Origin: Microbacterium oxydans
GTDB taxonomy: Bacteria; Actinomycetota; Actinomycetes; Actinomycetales; Microbacteriaceae
Reading direction: 5' to 3'
DNA length: 64,000 bases
Assembly (NCBI RefSeq): GCF_000956405.1
Contig: NZ_JYIV01000017.1
Span: 44,068 to 108,067, forward strand
Made by a program: the position numbers and the translations under genes. The notes below the pieces were generated by a model. That model worked only from the letters and a program-made list of their open reading frames with translations, made no database searches and had not been told where the DNA came from. Shown here in pieces: positions 38,428 to 45,729 of this stretch (positions are counted from its first letter, which is position 1; every line of letters begins with the position of its first letter).

Positions 38428-39093
38428 GTGCCTCACTCCCCTTACTCCTGCGTGCTGTGGGACGTCGACGGCACCATCGTCGACGCGTCCGTCGGCATCC
38501 TTCGCCGGCTCGACATCGCGCTCACGCACTTCGGCCACCCCGCGCCCACGCGCGAGCAGCTGGTGCACTGGATCGGTCCGCCCATGTTCCAGTCCTTCCA
38601 GGACCAGGCGGGAATGACCCCGGAGCAGTCCGCCGAGGCCGTGGCCTTCTACCGCACGCTCGGGAAGGCCGACGGCTACACGACCGATGTCGCGACCTAT
38701 CCGGGCGTCGTCGAGCTCATCAACGAGCTGCACGCCGCCGGGGTGCCGCAGGCGACCGCCAGCTCGAAGCCCGAGAACCAGGTCGATGCCCTCGTCGATC
38801 ACTTCGGCCTGCGCCCCGCGTTCCTGACCACAGTCGGCGCGACCCCCGACGAGTCGACTCTCGCCTCGAAGACCGACATCGTCGCCGAGGCGCTTCGTCG
38901 GCTGCGCGCGCTCGGCGCCGACACGTCGCGACCTGTCCTGGTCGGTGACCGCCATCACGACGTGGAGGGCGGCAACGCCAACGACGTCCCCGTCATCTTC
39001 GTCGAATGGGGCTTCAGCGACAGGCACGAAGGCGATGACGCCGCATTCCGTGTGGCATCAGTCGCCGAGTTGCGCTCGCTGCTACTCGACTGA
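38428..39093 (+). CDS. HAD-family phosphatase (phosphoglycolate phosphatase-like)
   Basis: 221 residues from GTG 38428, six bases after TAGGGT (leaderless). HAD motifs: I, LWDVDGTIVD near residue 10; II, TASSKP; III, the Lys in SKTDIVAEAL; IV, VGDRHHDVEGGNAND. The all-helical cap in between is of the Gph/PGP type. Removes phosphate from phosphoglycolate or a similar small phosphoester. Single gene. Confidence 0.9.
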   Translation: MPHSPYSCVLWDVDGTIVDASVGILRRLDIALTHFGHPAPTREQLVHWIGPPMFQSFQDQAGMTPEQSAEAVAFYRTLGKADGYTTDVATYPGVVELINELHAAGVPQATASSKPENQVDALVDHFGLRPAFLTTVGATPDESTLASKTDIVAEALRRLRALGADTSRPVLVGDRHHDVEGGNANDVPVIFVEWGFSDRHEGDDAAFRVASVAELRSLLLD

Positions 39094-39208
39094 CCGCGTC
39101 TCGGGCGTCACTCGCACCTGCGCTGGAGTCCCTCAGAAAGCACAGAACTCCCCGCCGGATGGCGCATCGGGTGCGTGATCCGGTGGGGAGTTCTGCGTCT
39201 CGCCCGTC

Positions 39209-39415
39209 TCAGACGGGGCGGATGTTCTCTGCCTGCAGGCCCTTCGGGCCCTGTGCCACATCGAACTCGACTCGCTGGTTCTCTTCGAGAGACCGGTAGC
39301 CGGATGACTGGATGGCGGAGTAGTGCGCGAAGACGTCAGCGCCTCCGTCGTCGGGGGAGATGAAGCCGAAGCCCTTCTCCGAGTTGAACCACTTGACCGT
39401 GCCCTGGGTGCTCAT
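39209..39415 (-). CDS. cspA: Cold-shock protein CspA family
   Basis: 68 residues: [20 protein letters not shown] and DVFAHYSAI are RNP1 and RNP2 of the single-stranded nucleic-acid-binding OB fold. Acts as RNA chaperone and may be a constitutive or cold-induced member. Upstream on its strand are about 250 bases with a C-loop hairpin and a highly structured island, consistent with long-leader control known for cspA genes, but no promoter could be fixed. Confidence 0.96.
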   Translation of the reverse strand: MSTQGTVKWFNSEKGFGFISPDDGGADVFAHYSAIQSSGYRSLEENQRVEFDVAQGPKGLQAENIRPV

Positions 39416-39683
39416 GTACTGCCTGTTCTGCTGGTGAAGAAGCCGACGCAGGGATGCCCCGACATCGCTAACGCTAGTGGAGGAGGCCCCGAGCGGAATA
39501 GCCGCTGCAAGAAGGTAATCCAAATGTTGCACGAGCGGCATCCGCCCGTCATGCGTCGCGTCCCGACCCGCACGGCACCTGGGGCGCCCGGAAAATGGTG
39601 TGGCCCTCACCGCGGGGGGAGCGATGAGGGCCGAAGACGACCGGAGGGTGCGTCAGAAACAGCTTAGCCCCCTTCCGACGTTC
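39416..39683 (-). other. Non-coding upstream region of cspA with C6-loop hairpin
   Basis: No coding sequence seen. At 39602-39632 GGCCCTCA pairs with TGAGGGCC and an inner CGC/GCG continues the stem; on the minus strand the loop carries six Cs. A single such hairpin recalls 6C RNA, which needs two, so I do not name it. A plausible cspA leader. Confidence 0.4.
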
Positions 39684-39959
39684 TTGTCCCCCTTTTGGGG
39701 GACAAATCTGAACTTCGGTGGGAGACTGGACGATAGCGGCCCCCTCGAGTAGCCCATTGGGGACTGAACTACTCGAGAGGGCCCAGTCGCATGCACGGAT
39801 CGTCTGCCCCTGGGGAGGGCCGCCGTCTTCTGGGGAAAGACGGAGACGATCGATCCCCGTGTGCATGCACCTTCACCATAGGGGAGGATGCACGATGTCG
39901 CCACGGACTCTCGTCCGAGCGACATCCGAGAAGGTAGGGGTACTGATCCCGCAGGGATC
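39684..39959. ncRNA. Strongly structured non-coding island, possible novel RNA
   Basis: No open frame with coding character. At least five helices follow one another. TTGTCCCCC-TTTT-GGGGGACAA spans 39684-39705. A 15-base stem with one mismatch, GGCCC/CTCGAGTAG with its complement, spans 39738-39783, extended by GACTG/CAGTC (39724-39728, 39784-39788). GCATGCAC/GTGCATGC (39789-39796, 39861-39868) encloses GATCGTCT/AGACGATC (39798-39805, 39844-39851). Inside that are two hairpins with the identical loop CTGGGGA (39806-39820, 39823-39843). GATGTCGC...GCGACATC spans 39894-39926, and GATCCC-GCA-GGGATC spans 39945-39959. Strand and role unknown. Confidence 0.5.
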
Positions 39960-40060
39960 GCAGGTTTCGGGTGGAGAGGCGACGCACAGCACGGAGGCAC
40001 CTCCGTCGTCGTCTCTCTCCCGAATCCGCGGGCTTCCCCGCGCGCGAGTAGCCTGATGCG

Positions 40061-40885
40061 GTGACTCTGCTCAACAAGGACATGACGCTGTGCATCTCGC
40101 TCTCCGCACGGCCCAGCAACAACGGCACGCGCTTCCACAACCACCTCTATGAGGCGCTCGGGCTCAACTGGATCTACAAGGCGTTCGCCCCCACCGATCT
40201 CGCCCAGGCCATCGCCGGCGTCCGCGGGCTCGGGATCCGCGGCTGCGCCATCTCCATGCCCTACAAGGAAGACGTCATCGCCCTCGTCGACCGGATGGAC
40301 CCCTCGGCGAGCGCGATCGACTCGGTCAACACCATCGTCAACGACGGCGGTGTGCTCACCGCCCACAACACCGACTACTCCGCGATCGCGCAGCTCATCG
40401 AACGCGAGCACCTGGACACGTCGAGCTCGGTGCTGCTGCGCGGGTCGGGCGGCATGGCGAAGGCGACCGCGGCGGCGTTCCGCGACGCCGGATTCACGCG
40501 CGTCACCATCGTCGCCAGGAACGAGGAGAGTGGACGCGCTCTGGGCGACCTGTACGGGTTCGACTGGTCGCCGGAGGTGGGCGAGGCCACGGCGGACGTG
40601 CTGGTGAACGTGACCCCGATCGGCATGGCCGGTGGCACGGAGGAGCACGCGCTCGCGTTCTCGGAAGAGGCGATCGCCAGGGCGTCCGTGGTGTTCGACG
40701 TGGTCGCGCTCCCCTCCGAGACACCGCTGATCGCCGCTGCTCGTGCGGCGGGGAAGACCCTGATCACGGGAGCAGAGGTCGCGACGCTGCAGGCGCTGGA
40801 GCAGTTCGTGCTCTACACCGGCATCCGACCATCCGCTGAGCAGGTGCGCGATGCCGAGGAGTTCATGCGCGCCGGGAACGCCTGA
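40061..40885 (+). CDS. Shikimate 5-dehydrogenase-family protein
   Basis: 274 residues from GTG 40061, leaderless behind TAGCCT (40049-40054). N-terminal substrate domain with SLSARPSNNGTRFHNHLYEA and the catalytic Lys in AISMPYKEDV; NTDYSA carries the Asp partner. The NADP domain follows with LLRGSGGMAKATAAAFRDAG. AroE reduces 3-dehydroshikimate to shikimate; this SxS-GTRFHN variant is a widespread actinobacterial paralogue whose real substrate (shikimate, quinate or other) is not settled. The racemase gene follows 23 bases downstream. Confidence 0.85.
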   Translation: MTLLNKDMTLCISLSARPSNNGTRFHNHLYEALGLNWIYKAFAPTDLAQAIAGVRGLGIRGCAISMPYKEDVIALVDRMDPSASAIDSVNTIVNDGGVLTAHNTDYSAIAQLIEREHLDTSSSVLLRGSGGMAKATAAAFRDAGFTRVTIVARNEESGRALGDLYGFDWSPEVGEATADVLVNVTPIGMAGGTEEHALAFSEEAIARASVVFDVVALPSETPLIAAARAAGKTLITGAEVATLQALEQFVLYTGIRPSAEQVRDAEEFMRAGNA

Positions 40886-40907
40886 CGGCGAGGGGAGGGG
40901 CGCGTCG

Positions 40908-41615
40908 ATGAAGACGATCGGTGTCCTGGGCGGGATGAGCTGGGAATCGTCACTGGAGTGGTACCGGCTCGCGAACGAGCGGGTGCGCGCCCAGCTCGGC
41001 GGCCATCATTCGGCACGCGTCCTCCTGGACTCGCTCGACTTCGCGGAGATCGAGACGATGCAGGCGCGCGGCGACTGGGAGGCTGCGGGCGATCTGCTGG
41101 CGTCGCGCGCCGCTGCCCTGGAGGGTGCAGGGGCGGAGCTTCTCGTGCTCGCCACCAACACCATGCACCTGGTCGCCGACCGGATCCGAGGAGCAGTCGG
41201 GATACCGTTCCTGCACATCGCCGATCCCGCAGGCGACGCGATCACCGCCGCGGGTCTGCAGACTGTCGGGCTTCTCGGCACGGCGTTCACGATGGAGCAG
41301 CCGTTCTACGCGGAACGCCTGGCGCTGCACGGGGTCCGCACGTTGACCCCCGGCGCCGACGATCGAGCCCTGGTGCACGCCGTGATCTACGACGAACTCG
41401 TGCACGGTGTCATCCGAGACGAGTCCCGTCGACGCTACATCGAGGTGATCGAGCGACTCGTGTCCGACGGCGCAGAGGGCATCATCCTCGGCTGCACCGA
41501 GATCGAGCTGCTCATCTCGTCCGACGACGCATCGGTGCCCGTGTTCCCGACGACGGCGTTGCACGTGGACGCCGCGATCGCGCTCGCTCTCGCCGGAGAC
41601 CCATCGGACGGGTGA
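40908..41615 (+). CDS. Aspartate/glutamate racemase-family protein with one catalytic cysteine missing
   Basis: 235 residues from ATG 40908. GVLGGMSWESSLEWYRLAN and the C-terminal GIILGCTEIELL are typical of the YgeA-type Asp/Glu racemases. These normally use a cysteine pair; the first, usually in C-T-N-T-M-H, is here Ala (VLATNTMHLV, about residue 83), while the second Cys in GCTE remains. Two-base racemisation should therefore be impaired; a one-base lyase, isomerase or decarboxylase-like activity is possible. Probably co-transcribed with the shikimate dehydrogenase-like gene. Confidence 0.87.
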   Translation: MKTIGVLGGMSWESSLEWYRLANERVRAQLGGHHSARVLLDSLDFAEIETMQARGDWEAAGDLLASRAAALEGAGAELLVLATNTMHLVADRIRGAVGIPFLHIADPAGDAITAAGLQTVGLLGTAFTMEQPFYAERLALHGVRTLTPGADDRALVHAVIYDELVHGVIRDESRRRYIEVIERLVSDGAEGIILGCTEIELLISSDDASVPVFPTTALHVDAAIALALAGDPSDG

Positions 41616-41621
41616 TGCGAG

Positions 41622-42059
41622 TCACTCCGCATGCCCTTCGGCGAGGTACGCCAGACGGTGGAGGGTCTCGGCATTGCGCCAGCGGAGGATCGGCGCGGTC
41701 AGGAATCGTGGGATCAGAGCCGCCGGCCCTGCGACGGGCTCCTCGTCGATGCGCACCTGGCATCCGGTCGATGTGGTCCGTGCTCGCAGTGTGACCCTGG
41801 CCTCACCCATGGGCCAGCCGCGCGCCCTGAGCACGACCTGCCGTGGCGGGTCCCATTCACTCATCCTCGTCGTGTCGTCGAGCAGCACGGGCCAGACCCC
41901 CACGGAGTGATGCAACTGCGCCCCCACCGCCGGCCACGCCTCATCGACGTCGCGCATCCGGGAAGCGCCGACCACCCACGCGGGGTACAGCCAGCCGTTC
42001 GCGAGCACGCGGAACACGTCATCCGTCGCGCACGCCAGATCACGGGTGTTCGTCGCCAT
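41622..42059 (-). CDS. SRPBCC-family protein
   Basis: 145 residues from ATG 42059 behind AAGGAGGAGA. The polyketide-cyclase/START-like fold is indicated by VFRVLANGWLYPAWVVGASR near the N terminus and the strand order that follows. These helix-grip proteins bind a hydrophobic ligand. Divergent from the P450 gene across 158 bases, so a shared regulator is possible. Confidence 0.8.
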   Translation of the reverse strand: MATNTRDLACATDDVFRVLANGWLYPAWVVGASRMRDVDEAWPAVGAQLHHSVGVWPVLLDDTTRMSEWDPPRQVVLRARGWPMGEARVTLRARTTSTGCQVRIDEEPVAGPAALIPRFLTAPILRWRNAETLHRLAYLAEGHAE

Positions 42060-42128
42060 GTCTCCTCCTTGCCGCGTCTCCTTCTTGCAGCGCCATCCTG
42101 CGCGGGTTGCGCGCGCCAGGGGACCCGC

Positions 42129-42158
42129 TTGACATCTCGGACCCGACCGGAATAGCAC
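42129..42158 (+). promoter_or_regulatory. Probable promoter of the CYP152-type gene
   Basis: A perfect -35 TTGACA at 42129-42134 is followed after 18 bases by a weaker -10, TAGCAC (42153-42158). The transcript would begin near 42165 with a leader of about 50 bases to ATG 42218, which has GGAG just upstream. Confidence 0.5.
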
Positions 42159-42217
42159 ACTCCGATCCGGAGCGCGCCCCCCTGGAGGGATCATCCGACT
42201 CCTGGCACCGTCGGAGC

Positions 42218-43546
42218 ATGTTTCAGAGACTGAGCTCACGCGTGGTGCAGGCCGTCACCGCCGTCGCCCACGACGATTCGCCCTCACTCCTCACGCGGGG
42301 CTACGACTTCGGCGCACGCATCTGGCGGCGTGCGGAGCCCGGCGCACGGTCGGCTCCGATGCGACTGCTCGGAGACGACGCGGTGTTCGTGCGGGGAGTC
42401 GAGGGCATCGACCTGTTCTACGACGAGACACGCATCGCACGCCACGGCGCCATGCCGAAGATCGTCCAGGAGACGCTGTTCGGGCACGGGTCCGTGCACA
42501 GCCTGGACGGGGCGGCGCACCGACACCGCAAAGCGACATTCGTCGAGGTCGCCTACGAGGATGCGCAGGTCGCGCGGCTGACTCCCTGGCTGGAGCGCGA
42601 GTGGAGAGCGGAGCATGACGCCTGGCTCGATGGCGGAACCCGCAGTGCGTACGACGCGGCGGTCGGAGCCTTCGGTCGCGCGATCATGGGCTGGGCGGGG
42701 CTTCCCGGAACGCCGGCCGCGAAGACCCGATGGGCGGCTCGACTGGCGCAGATCGTCGACGGCTTCGGTGTTCCCTACTCACCCGAGTACGTGGCCGCCT
42801 TCGTGAACCGGATGTGGTCCGATCGGCATGCGGAGCGCCTCATCGACGCCGTCCGATCCGGCTCGCTGCACGCCGAAGATGGCACAGCTTTGGCCGAGTG
42901 GGCCGACCATTGCGATCAGGACGGCTCGTTGCTCCCGGCTCGCCTCGCCGGCATCGAGCTGCAGAACAGCATCCGCCCGATGATCGCCGCGGCGCGTTTC
43001 GTGGCCTTCGCGGCCAAGGAGCTGCATGACAGACCCGAGTGGCGCGAGCGGATCGCCGCCGAGACCGTCGAACGGAATGCGCTGGTGAGCGGGCAACTGG
43101 CGGTGATGTTCGCGCAGGAGGTGCGGCGCACCGCGCTGTTCGTGCCCATGCTGCCGGGACGCGCGCTCGTCGATATCGAGATCGGAGACGTGCGGGTGCC
43201 GGCAGGGGGCCGCGTCGTGCTCGACATCCTGGGCACCGACACCGACGAGCAGTCGTGGGCCCACCCGCATCGTTTCGCCCCCGAGCGATTCACCGATGTC
43301 GATGATCACGAGTCGATCCGCACCTTCATACCGCAGGGTGGCGCAGACGTCGCCACCGGGCACCGCTGCCCCGGCGAGAAGCTCGTCGTCGCGGGGCTCT
43401 CCGCGGCGATCGCCGTGCTGAGCGACCCGCGTCTCGACATCCTCGGCACCGGACTCGAGGTGAACCGGCGACGACTGCCGACCAGACCCGCATCGGGTGG
43501 TGCGGTGCGCAGGAGCGGCGCCACCCGCGGCTGCCCGTTCCGCTGA
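42218..43546 (+). CDS. CYP152-family cytochrome P450 peroxygenase (OleT/P450-BSbeta type)
   Basis: 442 residues. Family marks: ELQNSIRPMIAAARFVAFAA with the Arg-Pro pair that replaces the normal acid-alcohol pair and binds the fatty-acid carboxylate; TFIPQGGADVATGHRCPGEK with the heme-ligand Cys. CYP152 enzymes use H2O2 rather than reductase partners to hydroxylate or decarboxylate fatty acids. The distal residue that separates hydroxylases (Gln) from the alkene-forming OleT (His) is in FGHGSVHSLDG; here it is His94, pointing to decarboxylation to terminal alkenes, though this residue alone is not decisive. Zn-dehydrogenase gene follows. Confidence 0.9.
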   Translation: MFQRLSSRVVQAVTAVAHDDSPSLLTRGYDFGARIWRRAEPGARSAPMRLLGDDAVFVRGVEGIDLFYDETRIARHGAMPKIVQETLFGHGSVHSLDGAAHRHRKATFVEVAYEDAQVARLTPWLEREWRAEHDAWLDGGTRSAYDAAVGAFGRAIMGWAGLPGTPAAKTRWAARLAQIVDGFGVPYSPEYVAAFVNRMWSDRHAERLIDAVRSGSLHAEDGTALAEWADHCDQDGSLLPARLAGIELQNSIRPMIAAARFVAFAAKELHDRPEWRERIAAETVERNALVSGQLAVMFAQEVRRTALFVPMLPGRALVDIEIGDVRVPAGGRVVLDILGTDTDEQSWAHPHRFAPERFTDVDDHESIRTFIPQGGADVATGHRCPGEKLVVAGLSAAIAVLSDPRLDILGTGLEVNRRRLPTRPASGGAVRRSGATRGCPFR

Positions 43547-43650
43547 CACGCACGTCCGCACGTTGATCGGCACCTGTCAACCCGGTAGCCGGTCGACCCG
43601 AGAGCGACGAGCGTGGCGCGGACGACGAAGACAAAGGATCGGAGGACATC

Positions 43651-44835
43651 ATGAAGGCATTGACCTGGCAGGGCAAGCGCACGGTGACGGTGGAGGAGGT
43701 TCCCGATCCGGTGATCCAGCAGCCGGACGATGCGATCATCCGAGTCACCTCCTCGGCGATCTGCGGTTCCGATCTGCACCTGTACGAGTTGCTCGGCCCG
43801 TTCCTCGATCGCGGCGACATCCTCGGCCACGAGCCGATGGGAGTGGTCGTGGAGGTGGGTGCGAACGTGAAGACGCTCGCCGTGGGCGACCGCGTCGTCA
43901 TCCCGTTCAACATCGCGTGCGGGGAGTGCTTCCTGTGTCGACGCGGCTTCCAGTCGCAGTGCGAGACCACCCAGGTGCGCGAGTACGGCAGTGGCGCGGC
44001 GCTCTTCGGGTACACCAAGCTCTACGGGCAGGTGCCCGGAGGACAGGCGGAGTACCTGCGGGTGCCGCTGGCCGACTACAACCACATCGCCGTCGCGAGC
44101 GACCTGCCCGACGAGCGATATCTCTTCCTCAGCGACATCCTTCCCACCGCGTGGCAGGGGGTGGAGTACGCGCAGGTACCGGATGACGGAACCTTCGTGG
44201 TGATGGGGCTCGGGCCGGTCGGGCAATTCGTCTCGCGCATCGGACGGCACCGCGGACACCGGGTGCTCGCCGTCGACCCCGTGCCGGAGCGTCGTGCCAT
44301 GGCAGAGCGCCACGGCATCGAGACATTCGACCTCACCGACACGATCGTCGACGAGCTGCGGGACCTGACCGACGGTCGCGGTGCCGATTCGGTGGTGGAC
44401 GCCGTGGGACTCGAAGCGCACGGCAACGCGGGCGTGGAGTTCGTGCAGAAGGCGGTGGGCGTGCTGCCCGATCCCGCCGCGCGTCAGCTGCTCGACAAGG
44501 CGGGCATCGATCGTCTGGCTGCCGTGTACGCCTCCATCGACACCGTGCGTCGCGGCGGGACCGTGTCACTGAGCGGGGTCTACGCGGGGGACGCCGACAT
44601 CATGCCGATGAAGACCCTGTTCGACAAGCAGATCACCCTGCGCATGGGCCAGTGCAACGTGAAGAACTGGATCGACGAGCTGCTGCCCCTGGTCGAGGAC
44701 GTCGCCGATCCCCTCGGTGTGATGGACCTCACCACGCACAGTGCACCGCTCGACGACGCACCCGAGCTGTACAGCACCTTCCAGAAGAAGGAAGACGGCT
44801 GCATCAAGGTCGTGCTTCGACCGTCGACGGTCTGA
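43651..44835 (+). CDS. Zinc-dependent alcohol dehydrogenase (formaldehyde dehydrogenase-like MDR)
   Basis: 394 residues. Catalytic Zn ligands: ICGSDLHLYE (Cys) and ILGHEPMGVV (His-Glu); structural Zn site in CGECFLCRRGFQSQC; Rossmann GLGPVGQFV near 190. Length and the DAVGLEAHGN insertion match the glutathione-independent formaldehyde dehydrogenase/threonine dehydrogenase-like group. It oxidises a small alcohol or aldehyde with NAD+. Starts 104 bases after the P450 gene with AGGAGG before ATG 43651; co-transcription is possible. Confidence 0.9.
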   Translation: MKALTWQGKRTVTVEEVPDPVIQQPDDAIIRVTSSAICGSDLHLYELLGPFLDRGDILGHEPMGVVVEVGANVKTLAVGDRVVIPFNIACGECFLCRRGFQSQCETTQVREYGSGAALFGYTKLYGQVPGGQAEYLRVPLADYNHIAVASDLPDERYLFLSDILPTAWQGVEYAQVPDDGTFVVMGLGPVGQFVSRIGRHRGHRVLAVDPVPERRAMAERHGIETFDLTDTIVDELRDLTDGRGADSVVDAVGLEAHGNAGVEFVQKAVGVLPDPAARQLLDKAGIDRLAAVYASIDTVRRGGTVSLSGVYAGDADIMPMKTLFDKQITLRMGQCNVKNWIDELLPLVEDVADPLGVMDLTTHSAPLDDAPELYSTFQKKEDGCIKVVLRPSTV

Positions 44836-44863
44836 GCTGAGTCTGTGGATGAGGGCGGAGACC

Positions 44864-45166
44864 TCAGGCGCGGCGCCCGGGGTCTCCGTCCTCGCGATTG
44901 GCCTCGTCGATGTCGGGCCGACGGGTGCCGATGCCCGGGTCGTCGTTGTGCGTCGACTCGTCAGGCACCGACGAGCGGGAGCCGGGCTCGACGCCGACCG
45001 CCGACGCGGCACCGGAGTCGGCGCCCGCCCCTCCGGCCGGCACATCGCCCGGATCAGCGGGCTGGTCGCCTCCGCGCTCGGCGAGGTGCTCGGCGATGCG
45101 GGAGTCGGCGTCGCCCTCGACCGGTGAGCGCGCTGTCTCCGGACGCGATCCGTGGTCCCCGCTCAC
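44864..45166 (-). CDS. Small disordered hypothetical protein
   Basis: 100 residues from GTG 45166, which overlaps the stop of the preceding small gene (GTGA at 45163-45166). Composition is Gly/Asp/Ala/Pro-rich and hydrophilic (GDVPAGGAGADSGAASAV), no helix or motif. The precise overlap and the coding-type third-position GC support it as real, but function is unknown. Confidence 0.5.
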   Translation of the reverse strand: MSGDHGSRPETARSPVEGDADSRIAEHLAERGGDQPADPGDVPAGGAGADSGAASAVGVEPGSRSSVPDESTHNDDPGIGTRRPDIDEANREDGDPGRRA

Positions 45167-45333
45167 TCGGTGCCGTCCCTGAGGTCGGTGGGGGCGTCGC
45201 CGCTGTGGCCCGTGCCCTCGTCCTCCGGGGCGATGTCACCCTGGCCCTCTTCGCCGAGCTCCGCCTCGATCGGGTCTTCGCCCTGCGTCTCCGGCTGCTC
45301 TCCATCGGTGGGATACACGTCGGGATTCGACAT
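45163..45333 (-). CDS. Small acidic protein, 56 residues
   Basis: Reads MSNPDVYPTDGEQPETQGED then PIEAELGEEGQGDIAPEDEG and ends DAPTDLRDGTE. AGGAG stands 6 bases before ATG 45333, and the next small gene starts on its stop codon, so the two form an operon. About a third of residues are Asp or Glu; no family recognised. Short, but start site and coupling are convincing. Confidence 0.6.
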   Translation of the reverse strand: MSNPDVYPTDGEQPETQGEDPIEAELGEEGQGDIAPEDEGTGHSGDAPTDLRDGTE

Positions 45334-45441
45334 CCTGCACTCCTCTCGTCGGGATCACCAGGGTGGAACGGAATCCGCGGGTCCGCAGGACCGTTGACAC
45401 CCGGACGACGGGCAGGTATCTCCGAATACGGAGAACGTGAG

Positions 45442-45481
45442 CAACCTTGGTTGACAGTTTTGGGATGAGCAACGTAGGTTG
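45442..45481 (+). promoter_or_regulatory. Twin operators over a consensus promoter of the HTH/Clp-N operon
   Basis: Two related palindromes, CAACCTTGGTTG (45442-45453) and CAACGTAGGTTG (45470-45481), lie 28 bases centre to centre, each followed by ACAG. The first overlaps a perfect -35 TTGACA (45451-45456), the second a -10 TAGGTT (45475-45480, spacer 18). ATG 45487 follows after six bases: a leaderless promoter covered by two repressor sites. Confidence 0.7.
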
Positions 45482-45486
45482 ACAGC

Positions 45487-45729
45487 ATGGAATCCCTCGA
45501 CGTCGCACAGATCGCGGCAGACACCACCGATCCCAGGGCCGGGCTACGCGCGGTCGCATCTCTGCGCCGACTCGCGGATGCGCTCGAACTGCGCCAGGTC
45601 GAAGCCGCGCTCCGGTCCGGCATGAGTTGGCAGTCCATCGCCGACGCCTTGGGCGTCACCCGCCAGGCCGTGCACAAGAAGCACTCGAAGCGGATCGATC
45701 CGTCCATCGACATTCCTCGGAGGGGATGA
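45487..45729 (+). CDS. Small HTH regulator paired with the Clp-N protein
   Basis: 80 residues. The C-terminal half is an HTH, RSGMSWQSIADALGVTRQAV then HKKHSKRID, preceded by a helix with LRRLADALELRQVEAALRSG. No sensor domain. Probably the protein that binds the twin palindromes at 45442 and represses this operon. ATGA at 45726-45729 couples it to the Clp-N gene, a pairing seen in several actinobacteria. Confidence 0.85.
   Translation: MESLDVAQIAADTTDPRAGLRAVASLRRLADALELRQVEAALRSGMSWQSIADALGVTRQAVHKKHSKRIDPSIDIPRRG

Noticed and set aside
39602..39632. 6C RNA
   Set aside because: Only one stem with a six-C loop is seen on the minus strand; the class needs two.
39806..39843. CsrA/RsmA-binding GGA loops
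   Set aside because: Both loops contain GGA, but CsrA is not expected in this lineage and the identical loops have other explanations.
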